A DNA stretch of 64,000 nucleotides, from contig NZ_CP009754.1 in the NCBI RefSeq assembly GCF_000772045.1, positions 496,001 to 560,000 of the forward strand, written 5' to 3'. The notes below the pieces were generated by a model. It searched no databases. It saw only the letters and a list, made by a program, of their open reading frames with translations, and was not told where the DNA came from. A program made the translations under genes and the position numbers. The stretch is from Streptomyces sp. CCM_MD2014 (lineage in GTDB: Bacteria; Actinomycetota; Actinomycetes; Streptomycetales; Streptomycetaceae). Below are positions 51,856-60,330 of this stretch, piece after piece (within the stretch, counting starts at the first letter, position 1; the number at the start of each line of letters is the position of its first letter).

Positions 51856-52521
51856 ATGGGTGACACGTCCCAGCCGCTGCGCCGGGCGGCTCTGCTCGCG
51901 AGCGGGGTCGCGCTGCTCGGTCTGCTGACCGCCTGCGGCAGCGAGAGCGCCTCGTCGAGCGGCACACCGGAGCCCGGCAAGGCCGCCCGCAGCAGCAGCG
52001 CCGAGCCGGGCGGCGGCAGCGCGACGCCCGGCGACACCGCCCCGGCCGTCGGCTCCGCGCCCAGCGACACCGCGGGCTCGGCCTCCGCCTCGGCCCGCAC
52101 CGACGGCCGCTGCCACACCTCCGAACTGCGCGCCTCCGTCGGCCGCGTGGACCCGGGCGCCGGTCAGCGCAACTTCCCCGTCGTGCTGACCAACACCTCG
52201 GAGCGCACCTGCTCGGTGTACGGCTATCCCGGCGCCGCGTTCGTGGACGCCTCGGGCAAGCAGCTGGGCCCCGACCCCGAACGCGCGCCCGGCTCCCCGC
52301 GGACGGTCACGCTGACGCCGGGCGAGAGCGCCTGGTCCGGGCTGTCGTTCTCCAGTCCGCAGATCAGCGGTGCCCGCACGGCCGCTCCGGCGGTGTTGCT
52401 CGTCACCCCGCCGGACGAGCGGGAGCCCCTGAAGGTGAAGTGGACGGCCGGCGAGGTCCCGGTCGGCGGCAACGAGTCGTCGGTGTCCGTCACCGCCCTG
52501 TCCCCGGGCACCGGCCCCTGA
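51856..52521 (+). CDS. DUF4232 lipoprotein
   Basis: 221 residues. Signal with lipobox LLTAC (C about 27) places it on the outer face of the membrane. A Ser/Gly/Pro linker of about 60 residues is followed by the DUF4232 domain (about 88-215): CHTSELRASVGRVDPGAGQRNFPVVLTNTSERTCSVYGYPGAAFVD, with a Cys pair (C88, C121) and beta sandwich pattern. Function of the domain unknown; many copies in actinobacteria. It follows the SpoIIE gene but has a gap of 191 bp, so a link is uncertain. Confidence 0.85.
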   Translation: MGDTSQPLRRAALLASGVALLGLLTACGSESASSSGTPEPGKAARSSSAEPGGGSATPGDTAPAVGSAPSDTAGSASASARTDGRCHTSELRASVGRVDPGAGQRNFPVVLTNTSERTCSVYGYPGAAFVDASGKQLGPDPERAPGSPRTVTLTPGESAWSGLSFSSPQISGARTAAPAVLLVTPPDEREPLKVKWTAGEVPVGGNESSVSVTALSPGTGP

Positions 52522-52536
52522 GGCACGCCCCGAAGG

Positions 52537-52563
52537 CGCCGGTCCCGTGATCAGTGACCGGCG
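52537..52563. terminator. Hairpin at convergent gene ends
   Basis: CGCCGGTC / GACCGGCG, 8-bp stem, 11-base loop; overlaps the 3' end of the aldo/keto reductase gene. Confidence 0.4.
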
Positions 52564-53519
52564 ATCGGGTGCGGCGCGTAGGGCCGTTCCAGCTCCTCGA
52601 TCTCCTTGTCACCGAGCGTCAGTTCGACCGCTGCCACGGCGTCCTCGAGGTGGCCCGGCCTGGAGGCGCCGACGATGGGCGCGGTCACCGTGTCCTGGTG
52701 CAGCAGCCACGCCAGGGCCACCCGGGCGCGCGGCACGCCGCGCTCGCCGGCGATGCGGGTGACCGCCTCGACCACGGCGCGGTCGCCCTCCTGGTACAGG
52801 GTGCTGCCGAAGTTGTCGGTGGCGCTGCGCTCGGTGGAGGTGTCCCAGTCACGGGTGAGCCGGCCGCGGGCGAGCGGGCTCCAGGGCAGCACGCCGACGC
52901 CCTGGTCCGCGCAGAGGGGCAGCATCTCGCGCTCCTCCTCGCGGTAGACGAGGTTGTAGTGGTTCTGCATGGACACGAACTTCGTCCAGCCGTGCCGCTC
53001 GGCGGTGTGCTGCATCTTGGAGAACTGCCAGGCGTACATGGAACTGGCCCCGATGTAGCGGACCTTGCCCGCCTTCACCAGGTCGTGCAGGGCCTCCATC
53101 GTCTCCTCGACCGGGGTGTGCGGGTCGAAGCGGTGGATCTGGTAGAGGTCGACGTAGTCGGTGCCCAGGCGGCGCAGGCTGTGGTCGATCTCGGTCATGA
53201 TCGCCTTGCGGGAGAGTCCGGCGCCGTTCGGCCCGGGGCGCATCCGGCCGTGCACCTTGGTCGCGAGCACGACGTCGTCCCGGCGCGCGAAGTCGCCGAG
53301 CGCCTTGCCGACGATCTCCTCGCTGGTGCCGTCGGAGTAGACGTTGGCCGTGTCGAAGAAGGTGATCCCGGCCTCCAGCGCCTGCCGGATCAGCGGGCGC
53401 GAGGCCTCCTCGTCGAGGGTCCATTCGTGCGTGCCGCGGTCGGGAACGCCGTAGGTCATGCAGCCCAGGCAGATCCGCGACACGTCCAGGCCCGTCGAAC
53501 CGAGCTTCACATACTGCAT
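52551..53519 (-). CDS. Aldo/keto reductase
   Basis: 322 residues, TIM barrel. Catalytic tetrad D57-Y62-K-H: FFDTANVYSDGTSE, LATKVHGRM and LYQIHRFDP. NADPH motif toward the C terminus: APIVGASRPGHLEDAVAAVELTL. CLGCMTYGVPDRGTHEWTLDE and SSMYAWQFSKMQHTAERHGW are typical of the YajO/voltage-channel-beta-like group. It reduces aldehydes or ketones; substrate unknown. It is alone, with a convergent lipoprotein gene. Confidence 0.9.
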   Translation of the reverse strand: MQYVKLGSTGLDVSRICLGCMTYGVPDRGTHEWTLDEEASRPLIRQALEAGITFFDTANVYSDGTSEEIVGKALGDFARRDDVVLATKVHGRMRPGPNGAGLSRKAIMTEIDHSLRRLGTDYVDLYQIHRFDPHTPVEETMEALHDLVKAGKVRYIGASSMYAWQFSKMQHTAERHGWTKFVSMQNHYNLVYREEEREMLPLCADQGVGVLPWSPLARGRLTRDWDTSTERSATDNFGSTLYQEGDRAVVEAVTRIAGERGVPRARVALAWLLHQDTVTAPIVGASRPGHLEDAVAAVELTLGDKEIEELERPYAPHPIAGH

Positions 53520-53597
53520 CGTTGCCGCTCCTGTCTTCGCCGATCATCGGTACCTGAGCGAGCGTACGTCGTCGTGCGGGCTCGAACCGCCTGCGGG

Positions 53598-54146
53598 TCA
53601 GCGCCGTTCGAGCAGGTCCAGGGCGTTCTCCCAGCCGAAGTCCGGGCGCCCTCCGCCCTCCTGCGCGTCACCGGTGTACGGGTCGCCGAAGCGCACCCCC
53701 ATCCCGCGCAGGCGGGCCAGACTCTCCCGGTAGGCGGGGTGCACGGCCAGCGCGTCGGCGACGCACGGCAGGACGGCGACCGGGACGCCGAGGCCGCTCG
53801 CCTCGCACAGGGTGGCCACGGCGAGGGTGTCGGCCAGGCCCGCGGCCCACTTGTTGATCGTGTTGAAGGTGGCGGGCGCGGCCACGACGGCGTCGGGCGC
53901 CGGGAAGGGCCTCGGATCGTCCGGCGTGCGCCAGGCCGAGCGGATCGGGCGGCCGGTCCGCGCCTCGACGGCGGCCACGTCGAAGAAGCCGCCCATGGCG
54001 ACCGGTGTCGCTATGACCCCGACGTCCCAGCCGCGTTCCCGCGCCGCGTCGACCAGCCGGCCGACGCCGTCGGCCACGCCCGCGGCGCAGACGACGACGT
54101 AGAGGAAGGGCCTTGCGCCGTCGTCACTTGCCGCCTGTTCGCTCAC
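53598..54146 (-). CDS. Flavoprotein of the HFCD/PPC decarboxylase fold
   Basis: 182 residues. FLYVVVCAAGVADGV (12-27), APATFNTINKWAAGLADTLA (about 90-110; the PASFNT/N motif that contacts FMN) and VPVAVLPCVADALAVHPAYRESL mark a homo-oligomeric FMN Cys decarboxylase-like fold (as in CoaC, EpiD). The catalytic His (usual GSIAAYK-H region) is not clear. An EpiD-like peptide decarboxylase is not likely as no Cys peptide is near; it is a general flavoprotein. Starts at GTG 54146. Confidence 0.72.
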   Translation of the reverse strand: MSEQAASDDGARPFLYVVVCAAGVADGVGRLVDAARERGWDVGVIATPVAMGGFFDVAAVEARTGRPIRSAWRTPDDPRPFPAPDAVVAAPATFNTINKWAAGLADTLAVATLCEASGLGVPVAVLPCVADALAVHPAYRESLARLRGMGVRFGDPYTGDAQEGGGRPDFGWENALDLLERR

Positions 54147-54228
54147 CCCGGCACCCTACTCAACCGCCGGACGCCGGCGCCGGGACGGGTGGGGCGAGAA
54201 GGGGAGGGACGAGGTGCGGGTGCCGGGG

Positions 54229-54429
54229 TCAGCCCACCCGCTCCGACACGGTGATCGCCCCCACGGGGCACGCACGGGCCGCCTCCCGTACGAGGGCGCT
54301 GCCGCCTCCGTCCTCCCGGCCGGGCACGAGGGTGCTGTAGCCGTCGTCGTCCTGGGTGAAGACGCCGGGGGCGGTCAGGGCGCACTGGCCCGCGCCGATG
54401 CAGGTGTCCTTGTCGATGCCGATCCGCAT
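54229..54429 (-). CDS. 3Fe-4S ferredoxin, partner of the P450
   Basis: 66 residues. Three cysteines in C10-x5-C16 ... C54-P (CIGAGQC and CPVGA) bind a 3Fe-4S cluster, position 13 being Ala, not Cys. This form is standard for Streptomyces P450 ferredoxins such as SoyB. It starts 12 bp after the P450 stop and would pass electrons from a ferredoxin reductase (not in the window) to it. Confidence 0.93.
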   Translation of the reverse strand: MRIGIDKDTCIGAGQCALTAPGVFTQDDDGYSTLVPGREDGGGSALVREAARACPVGAITVSERVG

Positions 54430-54441
54430 GTCCGCAGCCTC

Positions 54442-55677
54442 CTACCAGGTCACGGGGAGTTCCAGCATCCCCTGGATCGTGTCGCCGGGCTTGAAGGGGA
54501 TCTCGTCCGCCGGGGCGGCCAGGCGCAGCGTGGGCAGCCGCTCGAAGAGGCTGTGCAGGGCGATCTCCAGTTCGGCGCGGGCCAGGTTCTGGCCGAGGCA
54601 CTGGTGGATGCCGAACCCGAAGGCGACGTGGTGGCGGGCGGGGCGGTGCCAGTCGAGGGCGTCCGGGTCGGGGTAGACGGACTCGTCCCGGTTGATGACC
54701 GAGGTCGCAAAGACGACCGCGTCGCCGGCCCGGATCGTCTGCCCGTCCACGTCGATGTCCTCCGTGGCCAGGCGCAGCAGCCCGTCCGCGATCGACAGGA
54801 CCCGCATCAGCTCCTCCACGGCGCCGGGCAGCAACTCGGCGTCGGCGCGCAGTTCGGCCAGCCGCCGCGGGTTGGTCAGGAGGGTGTAGGTGCCCAGCGA
54901 GATCATGTTGGCGGTGGTCTCGTGGCCCGCGACCAGCAGGATCACCGCGAACGCGACGAGCTGCTCCCGGTCGACCGTGCCCTCGTCCAGCTGCCGCCGG
55001 ACCAGGTCGTCCAGCAGGCCCTCGCCGGGGGCCTCACGCTTGCGGTCGACCAACTCGCCGAGATACGCCTCCAGTCGGTCGCGGGCGTCGAGGGTGTCGG
55101 CGGGGAGGGGGCCGCGCAGCAGCCGCCGGGACTGCTCCTCGAAGAACTCGTGGTCGGCGTACGGCACGCCGAGCAGGGCGCAGATCACCATCGAGGGCAC
55201 GGGCAGCGCGAAGGCCGTCACCAGATCGGCGGGCGGCCCCTGCGCGACCATCGCGTCGAGCCGTTCGTCGACGATGCGTTGGATGTGCGGCCGCAGAGCG
55301 GCGGCGCGCCTCAGGGTGAACTCCGGCAGCACCATCCTGCGCTGGGTGCGGTGCTCGGGGTCGTCGACGCCGAGCAGGGCGGTCTTGCGTCCGCGTACGC
55401 CGGCCAGCCGCGCCGTGGTGACGGGAAAGCCGTCGCGGGTCCGGTCGGTCGACAGGCGTTGGTCGGCCAGCAGCCGACGGGCGGCGGCGTGTCCGGTCAC
55501 CAGCCAGGCCGGGCGGCCGTCGTAGAGCGTGATCCGGGCCAGCGGCCGGGCGGCGCGCAGCGGGTCGTAGGCGGCGGGCGGGTGGTAGGGGCAGGTCCGG
55601 TCCTGCGGGAAGGCGACGGGGGACGCGGCCCTCTGGTCCGTTGCCGGGCCCGCGTCCGTCGTGGGGGTGTCCGTCAT
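54442..55677 (-). CDS. Cytochrome P450, CYP105D-like
   Basis: 411 residues. Heme-binding loop FGFGIHQCLGQ with the Cys near 358; I-helix oxygen-activation motif AGHETT (about 245-250); K-helix ELMR; VICALLGVPYADHEFFEEQS and LLGVDDPEHRTQRRMVLPEF are strong marks of CYP105D (SoyC-like). Such enzymes hydroxylate fatty acids and many drugs and aromatic compounds. A ferredoxin gene follows in the same operon. A 19-bp perfect palindrome lies 43 bp upstream of the start, a likely repressor site. Confidence 0.93.
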   Translation of the reverse strand: MTDTPTTDAGPATDQRAASPVAFPQDRTCPYHPPAAYDPLRAARPLARITLYDGRPAWLVTGHAAARRLLADQRLSTDRTRDGFPVTTARLAGVRGRKTALLGVDDPEHRTQRRMVLPEFTLRRAAALRPHIQRIVDERLDAMVAQGPPADLVTAFALPVPSMVICALLGVPYADHEFFEEQSRRLLRGPLPADTLDARDRLEAYLGELVDRKREAPGEGLLDDLVRRQLDEGTVDREQLVAFAVILLVAGHETTANMISLGTYTLLTNPRRLAELRADAELLPGAVEELMRVLSIADGLLRLATEDIDVDGQTIRAGDAVVFATSVINRDESVYPDPDALDWHRPARHHVAFGFGIHQCLGQNLARAELEIALHSLFERLPTLRLAAPADEIPFKPGDTIQGMLELPVTW

Positions 55678-56052
55678 GGAAGACCTCGCAGACGAAGAGT
55701 GCGTCGTGCCGATCTTCATTAGATGCCTCGGGCATCTATGGGGCGACGGCAAGTTCGGCCAGATCGGTGGCGCGAGCAGACTGGCCGGGGACCATCGGTC
55801 CGGGCGGCGGGAACGCTGCCGTGCCGGTCGGAACGGCGGCGCGCGTGGCGCGATCGGGACCTCCGGCGCCCCCGGCCGGGCCCTGGAACTGGCCGGGCGG
55901 CGCGGGGTGACGACCGACGGCCGGAGCAGTCGCGTCCGGATCTCCTCACGAGCGCGGGGTAGGAGGGACAGGATGCACGGTAAGGATGGATGCGCCGGCC
56001 GTCGGTGCCCACCCGGCCGGCCTCGGATCACGACGAACACGGACGGACACAC
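55678..56052. other. 375-bp divergent intergenic
   Basis: No gene. Holds the P450 promoter region with its palindrome (55720-55738), and the upstream region of the DDN-like gene. A frame through it is open but with poor start and composition. Confidence 0.4.
55720..55738. promoter_or_regulatory. Palindromic operator before the P450
   Basis: TAGATGCC-TCG-GGCATCTA: perfect 8-bp arms, 3-base spacer; 43 bp before the P450 ATG. Fits a TetR-type dimer, whose gene is not next to it. Confidence 0.6.
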
Positions 56053-56520
56053 ATGCCTCTTGACGGCGAGTACGAACCCAGCCCCACGCAGTGGGTGCGC
56101 GAACAGGTCGAGCTGTACGAGAGCTCGGGCGGCACCAAGGGCACGACTCTGAGGGACACCGGCCTGCCGGTGATCGTGCTGACCACCCGGGGCGCGCGGA
56201 GCGGCAAGGTTCGCAAGACGCCGCTGATGCGCGTCGAGCACGAGGGCCGCTACGCCGCGGTCGCCTCCCTGGGCGGGGCTCCCAAGCACCCGGTCTGGTA
56301 CTTCAACGTGCTCGCCGATCCCCGGGTGGAGCTCCAGGACGGCCCGGTGAAGCGGGACATGACGGCCCGTGAGGTCACCGGCGCGGAGAAGGCGGAGTGG
56401 TGGGAGCGCGCGGTCGCGGCGTTTCCGCCGTACGCCGACTACCAGAAGAAGACGGAGCGGGAGATCCCGGTCTTCGTCCTGGAGCCGGCCGACGCGGGCC
56501 GCACCGGACGCGGGGACTGA
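56053..56520 (+). CDS. DDN-family F420H2-dependent reductase-like protein
   Basis: 155 residues, split beta-barrel of the deazaflavin-dependent nitroreductase family: [52 protein letters not shown] (about 14-65) and [19 protein letters not shown] (about 78-97). R/K-rich [12 protein letters not shown] is the F420 phosphate contact. Members reduce quinones or nitro compounds with F420H2. Divergent from the P450. Confidence 0.88.
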   Translation: MPLDGEYEPSPTQWVREQVELYESSGGTKGTTLRDTGLPVIVLTTRGARSGKVRKTPLMRVEHEGRYAAVASLGGAPKHPVWYFNVLADPRVELQDGPVKRDMTAREVTGAEKAEWWERAVAAFPPYADYQKKTEREIPVFVLEPADAGRTGRGD

Positions 56521-56610
56521 GGCCGGGGGGACCGGGCGGGAGTGCACCCGGGCGCGCGAAAGTTTCCCGGACGGGTGTGCATGGACCGGCGGGTGCCGGG
56601 AACACGTCGT

Positions 56611-57627
56611 TCAGGCCCCGCCGCGTTCCCCCGTCGCGGCGGGGCCTTCCGCCGCTTCCCGCGTCGATCGGTCGGTGACGTCGAGGAAGACCTGGCGCGC
56701 CTCGGGGACGGTGTGGGTGATCGACCGCTTGATGCGCACGGCGACCTCTTCCACCCGTTCGCTGTCCAGGCCCGGCACGAGGTCGACGCGTGCGGCCACC
56801 AGGGCGGAGTCCAGGCCGGTCTTCATGGTGAACAGCGCCTCGACGCTGTCGATCTCCGGCTGGGCCCCCAGCAGCGCCCGGATGCGGCCGCTGGCCTCGG
56901 GGTCGGCGGCCTCGCCGATCAGCTGGTCGCGGGCCTCGCGACCCAGCCGGTACGCCACGTAGACGAGCAGCGCGCCGATGGCGAGCGAGGCGCAGGCCTC
57001 CCACACCACCTGCCCGGTGACCATGTGCAGCACCATCCCGGTCATGGCGAGGGTGACGCCGAGCACCGCGGTGCCGTCCTCGGCGACGACCGTGCGCAGC
57101 GCCGGGTCGCGCAGCCCGTCGGCGAGCCCGCCCTGGCTCCGTACCTGGTGCAGGGCGCGCAGCAGGGAACCGCCCTCCGCCAGCAGGGCGACACCGAGCA
57201 CGATCAGTCCGGCCACGTAGCCGCTGCGGCTCTCCTCCGCTCCGTTGCGCAGGGCCTCGGCGCCCTGGAAGAAGGAGAAGCAGCCGCCCATGACGAAGAT
57301 GCCGACGGCCGCGAGCAGCGACCAGAAGAACCGTTCTTTCCCATAGCCGAACGGATGCTTCCGGTCGGCGGGGCGGCGGCTGCGGCGCAGTGCGGCGAGG
57401 AGGAAGATCTCGTTCATGCTGTCCGCGACCGAGTGCGCCGCCTCCGACAGCAGCGCGGGCGAGCCCGCGATGAACCCGCCGACCGCCTTGGCGGCCGCGA
57501 TCACCACATTGGCCGCCAGGGCCACGAGTACGGTCACGCGTGTGCTGCGGTCGGCCTTCCGGCCCGGCTTCTCTTCCCCGGCTGTCCCACTCACGAAGCC
57601 CCGACTGCCCCGGCCGGCGCGACTCAC
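56611..57627 (-). CDS. Cation diffusion facilitator (CDF) family transporter
   Basis: 338 residues. Six TM helices and a C-terminal metallochaperone-like domain. Metal sites: TM2 S-x3-S/H-x3-D (LLSEAAHSVADSMNE, His/Asp), TM5 (AEDGTAVLGVTLAMTG, D); linker motif DRKHPFGYGKERFFWSLL is canonical. It exports divalent metals (Zn, Fe, Mn, Co) by proton exchange. GTG 57627 is the longest start; GTG 57594 (VSGTAGEEKPGRK) is as plausible. Confidence 0.87.
   Translation of the reverse strand: MSRAGRGSRGFVSGTAGEEKPGRKADRSTRVTVLVALAANVVIAAAKAVGGFIAGSPALLSEAAHSVADSMNEIFLLAALRRSRRPADRKHPFGYGKERFFWSLLAAVGIFVMGGCFSFFQGAEALRNGAEESRSGYVAGLIVLGVALLAEGGSLLRALHQVRSQGGLADGLRDPALRTVVAEDGTAVLGVTLAMTGMVLHMVTGQVVWEACASLAIGALLVYVAYRLGREARDQLIGEAADPEASGRIRALLGAQPEIDSVEALFTMKTGLDSALVAARVDLVPGLDSERVEEVAVRIKRSITHTVPEARQVFLDVTDRSTREAAEGPAATGERGGA
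56613..56647. terminator. Terminator hairpin inside the 3' end of the CDF gene
   Basis: 13-bp perfect stem AGGCCCCGCCGCG (56613-56625) / CGCGGCGGGGCCT (56635-56647), loop TTCCCCCGT. It should end plus-strand transcripts of the DDN-like gene; it overlaps the last codons of the convergent CDF gene. Confidence 0.6.
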
Positions 57628-57670
57628 ACCCCGCCTCGCGGGTGTCCACCAGTGCCGACGGGCGAAAACG

Positions 57671-57732
57671 GGGAACGCCTACACAGGGGCACACGGACGC
57701 CGGGAACGGCTGCACAGGGACACACGGACGGC
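57671..57732. repeat. Two-copy 31-bp tandem repeat before the GST gene
   Basis: Units 57671-57701 and 57702-57732 agree in about 27 of 31 bases (GGGAACG-CT-CACAGGG-CACACGGACG). It ends 14 bases before the ATG. Confidence 0.6.
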
Positions 57733-57746
57733 GGAAGGGCAGGGTC

Positions 57747-58772
57747 ATGAGTGGTGACGACGGCACCCGGGGCAACAACGACTACGGGAAGAAGGCGTTC
57801 AAACGGTCCCGGAGCCATTTCGCGGACCGGATCACCGCGGACGGCCGGGACGGCTGGCCGGTGGAGGCCGGCCGCTACCGCCTGGTGGTCAGCCGCGCCT
57901 GTCCGTGGGCGAGCCGGGCCCTGGTCTCCCGGCGGCTGCTCGGTCTGGAGGACGCCCTGTCCCTCGCGGTCGCCGACCCGGTCCAGGACGACCGCAGCTG
58001 GCGCTTCACGCTCGACCCGGACGGCCGCGACCCGGTCCTCGGCATCCGCTACCTCAGCGAGGCCTACGACCGGCGGGAGACGGGATACCCGGGCGGGGTG
58101 AGCGTGCCCGCGATCGTGGACGTGCCCAGCGGGGCGCTGGTCACCAACGACTACCAGCAGATCACGCTCGACCTCGCGACCGAGTGGACCGAACTGCACC
58201 GGCCCGGCGCCCCCGACCTGTATCCGCGGGCCCTGCGCGAGGAGATCGACGAGGTGATGGCCGGGGTCTACGAGGACGTCAACAACGGGGTGTACCGGGC
58301 GGGCTTCGCCACCGGCCAGGAGGAGTACGAGACCGCGTGCGCGGGGGTGTTCCGGCGGCTGGAGCAGCTCACGCCCCGACTGGAGCGGCAGCGCTACCTG
58401 GTCGGCGACACGATCACGGAGGCCGACATCCGGCTGTTCACGACGCTGGTCCGCTTCGACGCGGTCTACCACGGCCACTTCAAGTGCAACCGCTGGAAGC
58501 TGACGGAGAACCCGGTGCTGTGGGCATACGTCCGCGACCTGTTCCAGACGCCCGGGTTCGGGGACACCGTCGACTTCGACCACATCAAACGCCACTACTA
58601 CCAGGTGCACACCGGCATCAACCCGACCGGCATCGTCCCCATGGGCCCGGACCTGACCGGCTGGCTCACGCCCCATCACCGGCAGGAGCTGGGCGGCCGC
58701 CCGTTCGGCGACGGCACACCGCCGGAGCCGGTACGGGCCGACGAGGAGGTACCGGTGCGGGGCAGGCCCTGA
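57747..58772 (+). CDS. Xi-class glutathione S-transferase-like (mycothiolyl-hydroquinone reductase)
   Basis: 341 residues. Catalytic C52 in SRACPWASR (the CPWA motif of ECM4/YqjG), GGVSVPAIVDV, then a helical C-terminal domain with RYLVGDTITEADIRLFTTLVRFDAVYHGHFKCN, with the conserved Tyr/His/Lys set. In E. coli this class reduces glutathionyl-hydroquinones; Streptomyces lacks glutathione, so mycothiol conjugates are the likely substrates. Preceded by tandem 31-bp repeats. The DUF4235 gene follows 65 bp later. Confidence 0.9.
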   Translation: MSGDDGTRGNNDYGKKAFKRSRSHFADRITADGRDGWPVEAGRYRLVVSRACPWASRALVSRRLLGLEDALSLAVADPVQDDRSWRFTLDPDGRDPVLGIRYLSEAYDRRETGYPGGVSVPAIVDVPSGALVTNDYQQITLDLATEWTELHRPGAPDLYPRALREEIDEVMAGVYEDVNNGVYRAGFATGQEEYETACAGVFRRLEQLTPRLERQRYLVGDTITEADIRLFTTLVRFDAVYHGHFKCNRWKLTENPVLWAYVRDLFQTPGFGDTVDFDHIKRHYYQVHTGINPTGIVPMGPDLTGWLTPHHRQELGGRPFGDGTPPEPVRADEEVPVRGRP

Positions 58773-58837
58773 TCCGGTACGCACACGACCACCCGACGCG
58801 CACGAACGCGCGGCACACACGAGGCAAGGAGATTCCC

Positions 58838-59146
58838 ATGGCGAAGAAGGCGAAGAAGAAGCAGAAGCTCCCCCTCGCCTACAAGCCCGTCGGCTTCGCG
58901 CTCGGCTGGCTGGGCGGCACGCTGGCCGGGATGACGTTCCAGAAGACCTGGAAGGTGATCCGGCACGAGGACGACGCGCCGGACGCCCTGGACCCGGACC
59001 GCGGCTGGGGCGAGATCCTGCTGGCCGCGGCGATCCAGGGCGCCATCTTCGCCGCGGTGCGCAGCGCGGTGGACCGCACGGGCGCCAAGGTCGTCCAGCG
59101 CTCCACCGGCACCTGGCCGGTCGCCGGGAAGGGCGGCCGGGACTGA
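58838..59146 (+). CDS. DUF4235 membrane protein
   Basis: 102 residues; AAGGAG about 7 bases before ATG 58838. A Lys-rich N terminus (MAKKAKKKQKLPL) leads to one or two membrane helices (YKPVGFALGWLGGTLAGMTFQKTW, EILLAAAIQGAIFAAVRSAVDR), the normal DUF4235 pattern. Function unknown. It ends just before a strong terminator. Confidence 0.88.
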   Translation: MAKKAKKKQKLPLAYKPVGFALGWLGGTLAGMTFQKTWKVIRHEDDAPDALDPDRGWGEILLAAAIQGAIFAAVRSAVDRTGAKVVQRSTGTWPVAGKGGRD

Positions 59147-59161
59147 ACCGCGGGACGCCCA

Positions 59162-59219
59162 AGTGATCTGAGTCAGAGATTCGTCGGCAGTAGGCGGCGA
59201 ATCTCTGACTCAGATCACT
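59162..59219. terminator. Perfect 22-bp inverted repeat, bidirectional terminator
   Basis: Arms 59162-59183 and 59198-59219 (start AGTGATCTGAGTCAGAG) are perfectly complementary with a 14-base loop. The right arm reaches the stop codon of the convergent VOC gene. The stem is lower in GC than the surrounding sequence. Confidence 0.75.
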
Positions 59220-59613
59220 AGCCCTGTTTGGGTGCCGTGGGTGCGAGGGCGCGGCGGAGGGTGAAGGAGTGGCCGGCCGGGTCGGAGAAGCCGCGCTCCT
59301 CGTGCGGTCCGACCGGGTCCTTCGCCTCCACCGGACGCCCGCCCAGCCCCACGATCACCCGCTCGGCCTCGTCCATGTCCGCCACCACGAAGTCCAGGTG
59401 GACCTGGAGGGAGTTCTCCGGGCGCGGCCAGCTCGGCGGGGTGGCGTTCACGTCCCGCCGGAAGGCCATGCGGAAGCCGCGGGGACCCTCGATCTCGATC
59501 CGGTTGGCGCTCACGTCGCTCTCCTCCGCGCCCAGCAGCCCCTTGTAGAACTCCGCGAGCCGCTCGGGTTCGGCGCAGTCGAGCACCACGACGCCCGCGT
59601 TGACCAGTGCCAT
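59218..59613 (-). CDS. VOC-family (glyoxalase-like) protein
   Basis: 131 residues from ATG 59613 (GGAGGAG 5 bases upstream). Two beta-alpha-beta-beta-beta units: GVVVLDCAEPERLAEFYKGLLG and QVHLDFVVADMDEAERVIVGLGGRPVEAK, ending GFSDPAGHSFTLRR. Metal ligands of the family would be H (QVHLDF) and the Glu equivalents, one of which is not obvious. Possible role in resistance or small-molecule conversion; substrate unknown. Confidence 0.85.
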   Translation of the reverse strand: MALVNAGVVVLDCAEPERLAEFYKGLLGAEESDVSANRIEIEGPRGFRMAFRRDVNATPPSWPRPENSLQVHLDFVVADMDEAERVIVGLGGRPVEAKDPVGPHEERGFSDPAGHSFTLRRALAPTAPKQG

Positions 59614-59690
59614 GTCTCCTCCGAAGGATTCCGGGGCGCGGGACGTCGTGCCCGTGCCCTCTGCCTTGCGGATATCCCGGCCCGGCGGAA

Positions 59691-60155
59691 TCAGTCGGTG
59701 GGCAGCCACCGGCCGTCACGCATCAGGTCGCGTCCGGCGAGCTCGTTCGCCTCGCGCCAGGCCTGGACGCGCTGCGGGCGGATGCGGAAGTACCGGTAGG
59801 GCGTGGCGAGCCGGCGCGGGTCGAAGCCGGTCTTGGAGGCGAACAGTTCGGCGTCCTGTTCGGGCAGGTCGGCGGGTTCCACGGTCTCGACGGTGCCCTC
59901 GACCATCACCACGTCGCGGGTCGGGCCGATACCGATCCGCGCCCGGCCGCTCGCCGCCAGGTTCCGCCCGGTGGGGCTGGCGGCGGGCGTGGCGAACAGA
60001 AGAGTCGAGCCGTTCCAGTGGAACGACAGGGGGACGAGGTAGGGCTCGCCGGACTCGCCGTCGGCCGTGGCCACCCAGGCGTCCTCGTCGTGGTCCAGAC
60101 GGTGCAGGGTGTCGTGTCTGCGCTGTTCGGCGGTGCGGGCGGGCGGCGGGGTCAT
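59691..60155 (-). CDS. Pyridoxamine 5'-phosphate oxidase-like (PPOX) protein
   Basis: 154 residues. Split barrel: DAWVATADGESGEPYLVPLSFHWNGSTLLFATPAASPTGRNLAASGRARIGIGPTRDVVMVEGTV (about 25-90), followed by AELFASKTGFDPRR and YRYFRIRPQRVQAWREANELAGRDLMRDGRW. Binds FMN or F420; no pathway link. AGGAGG lies 10 bases before ATG 60155. Confidence 0.82.
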   Translation of the reverse strand: MTPPPARTAEQRRHDTLHRLDHDEDAWVATADGESGEPYLVPLSFHWNGSTLLFATPAASPTGRNLAASGRARIGIGPTRDVVMVEGTVETVEPADLPEQDAELFASKTGFDPRRLATPYRYFRIRPQRVQAWREANELAGRDLMRDGRWLPTD

Positions 60156-60330
60156 CGGCGAACGTCCTCCTGACACGATGTCATGAACGGTGGGTGACGA
60201 TGCTGCCACAGCGGTCCCGCCCGTTCGCGACCGCGTCGGCCCGCGATGCCGGGCGGCGCCGGGAATGGCACGATCACGTCGGAGGTTGCAGACCGTGCCA
60301 CCCTTCCCCTCCCGGAGTTGCGAGGTCCCG

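Noticed and set aside
53598..54146. EpiD-like peptide decarboxylase acting on the exported peptide
   Set aside because: The peptide lacks a C-terminal Cys and is 24 kb away; the protein lacks the clear catalytic motif.
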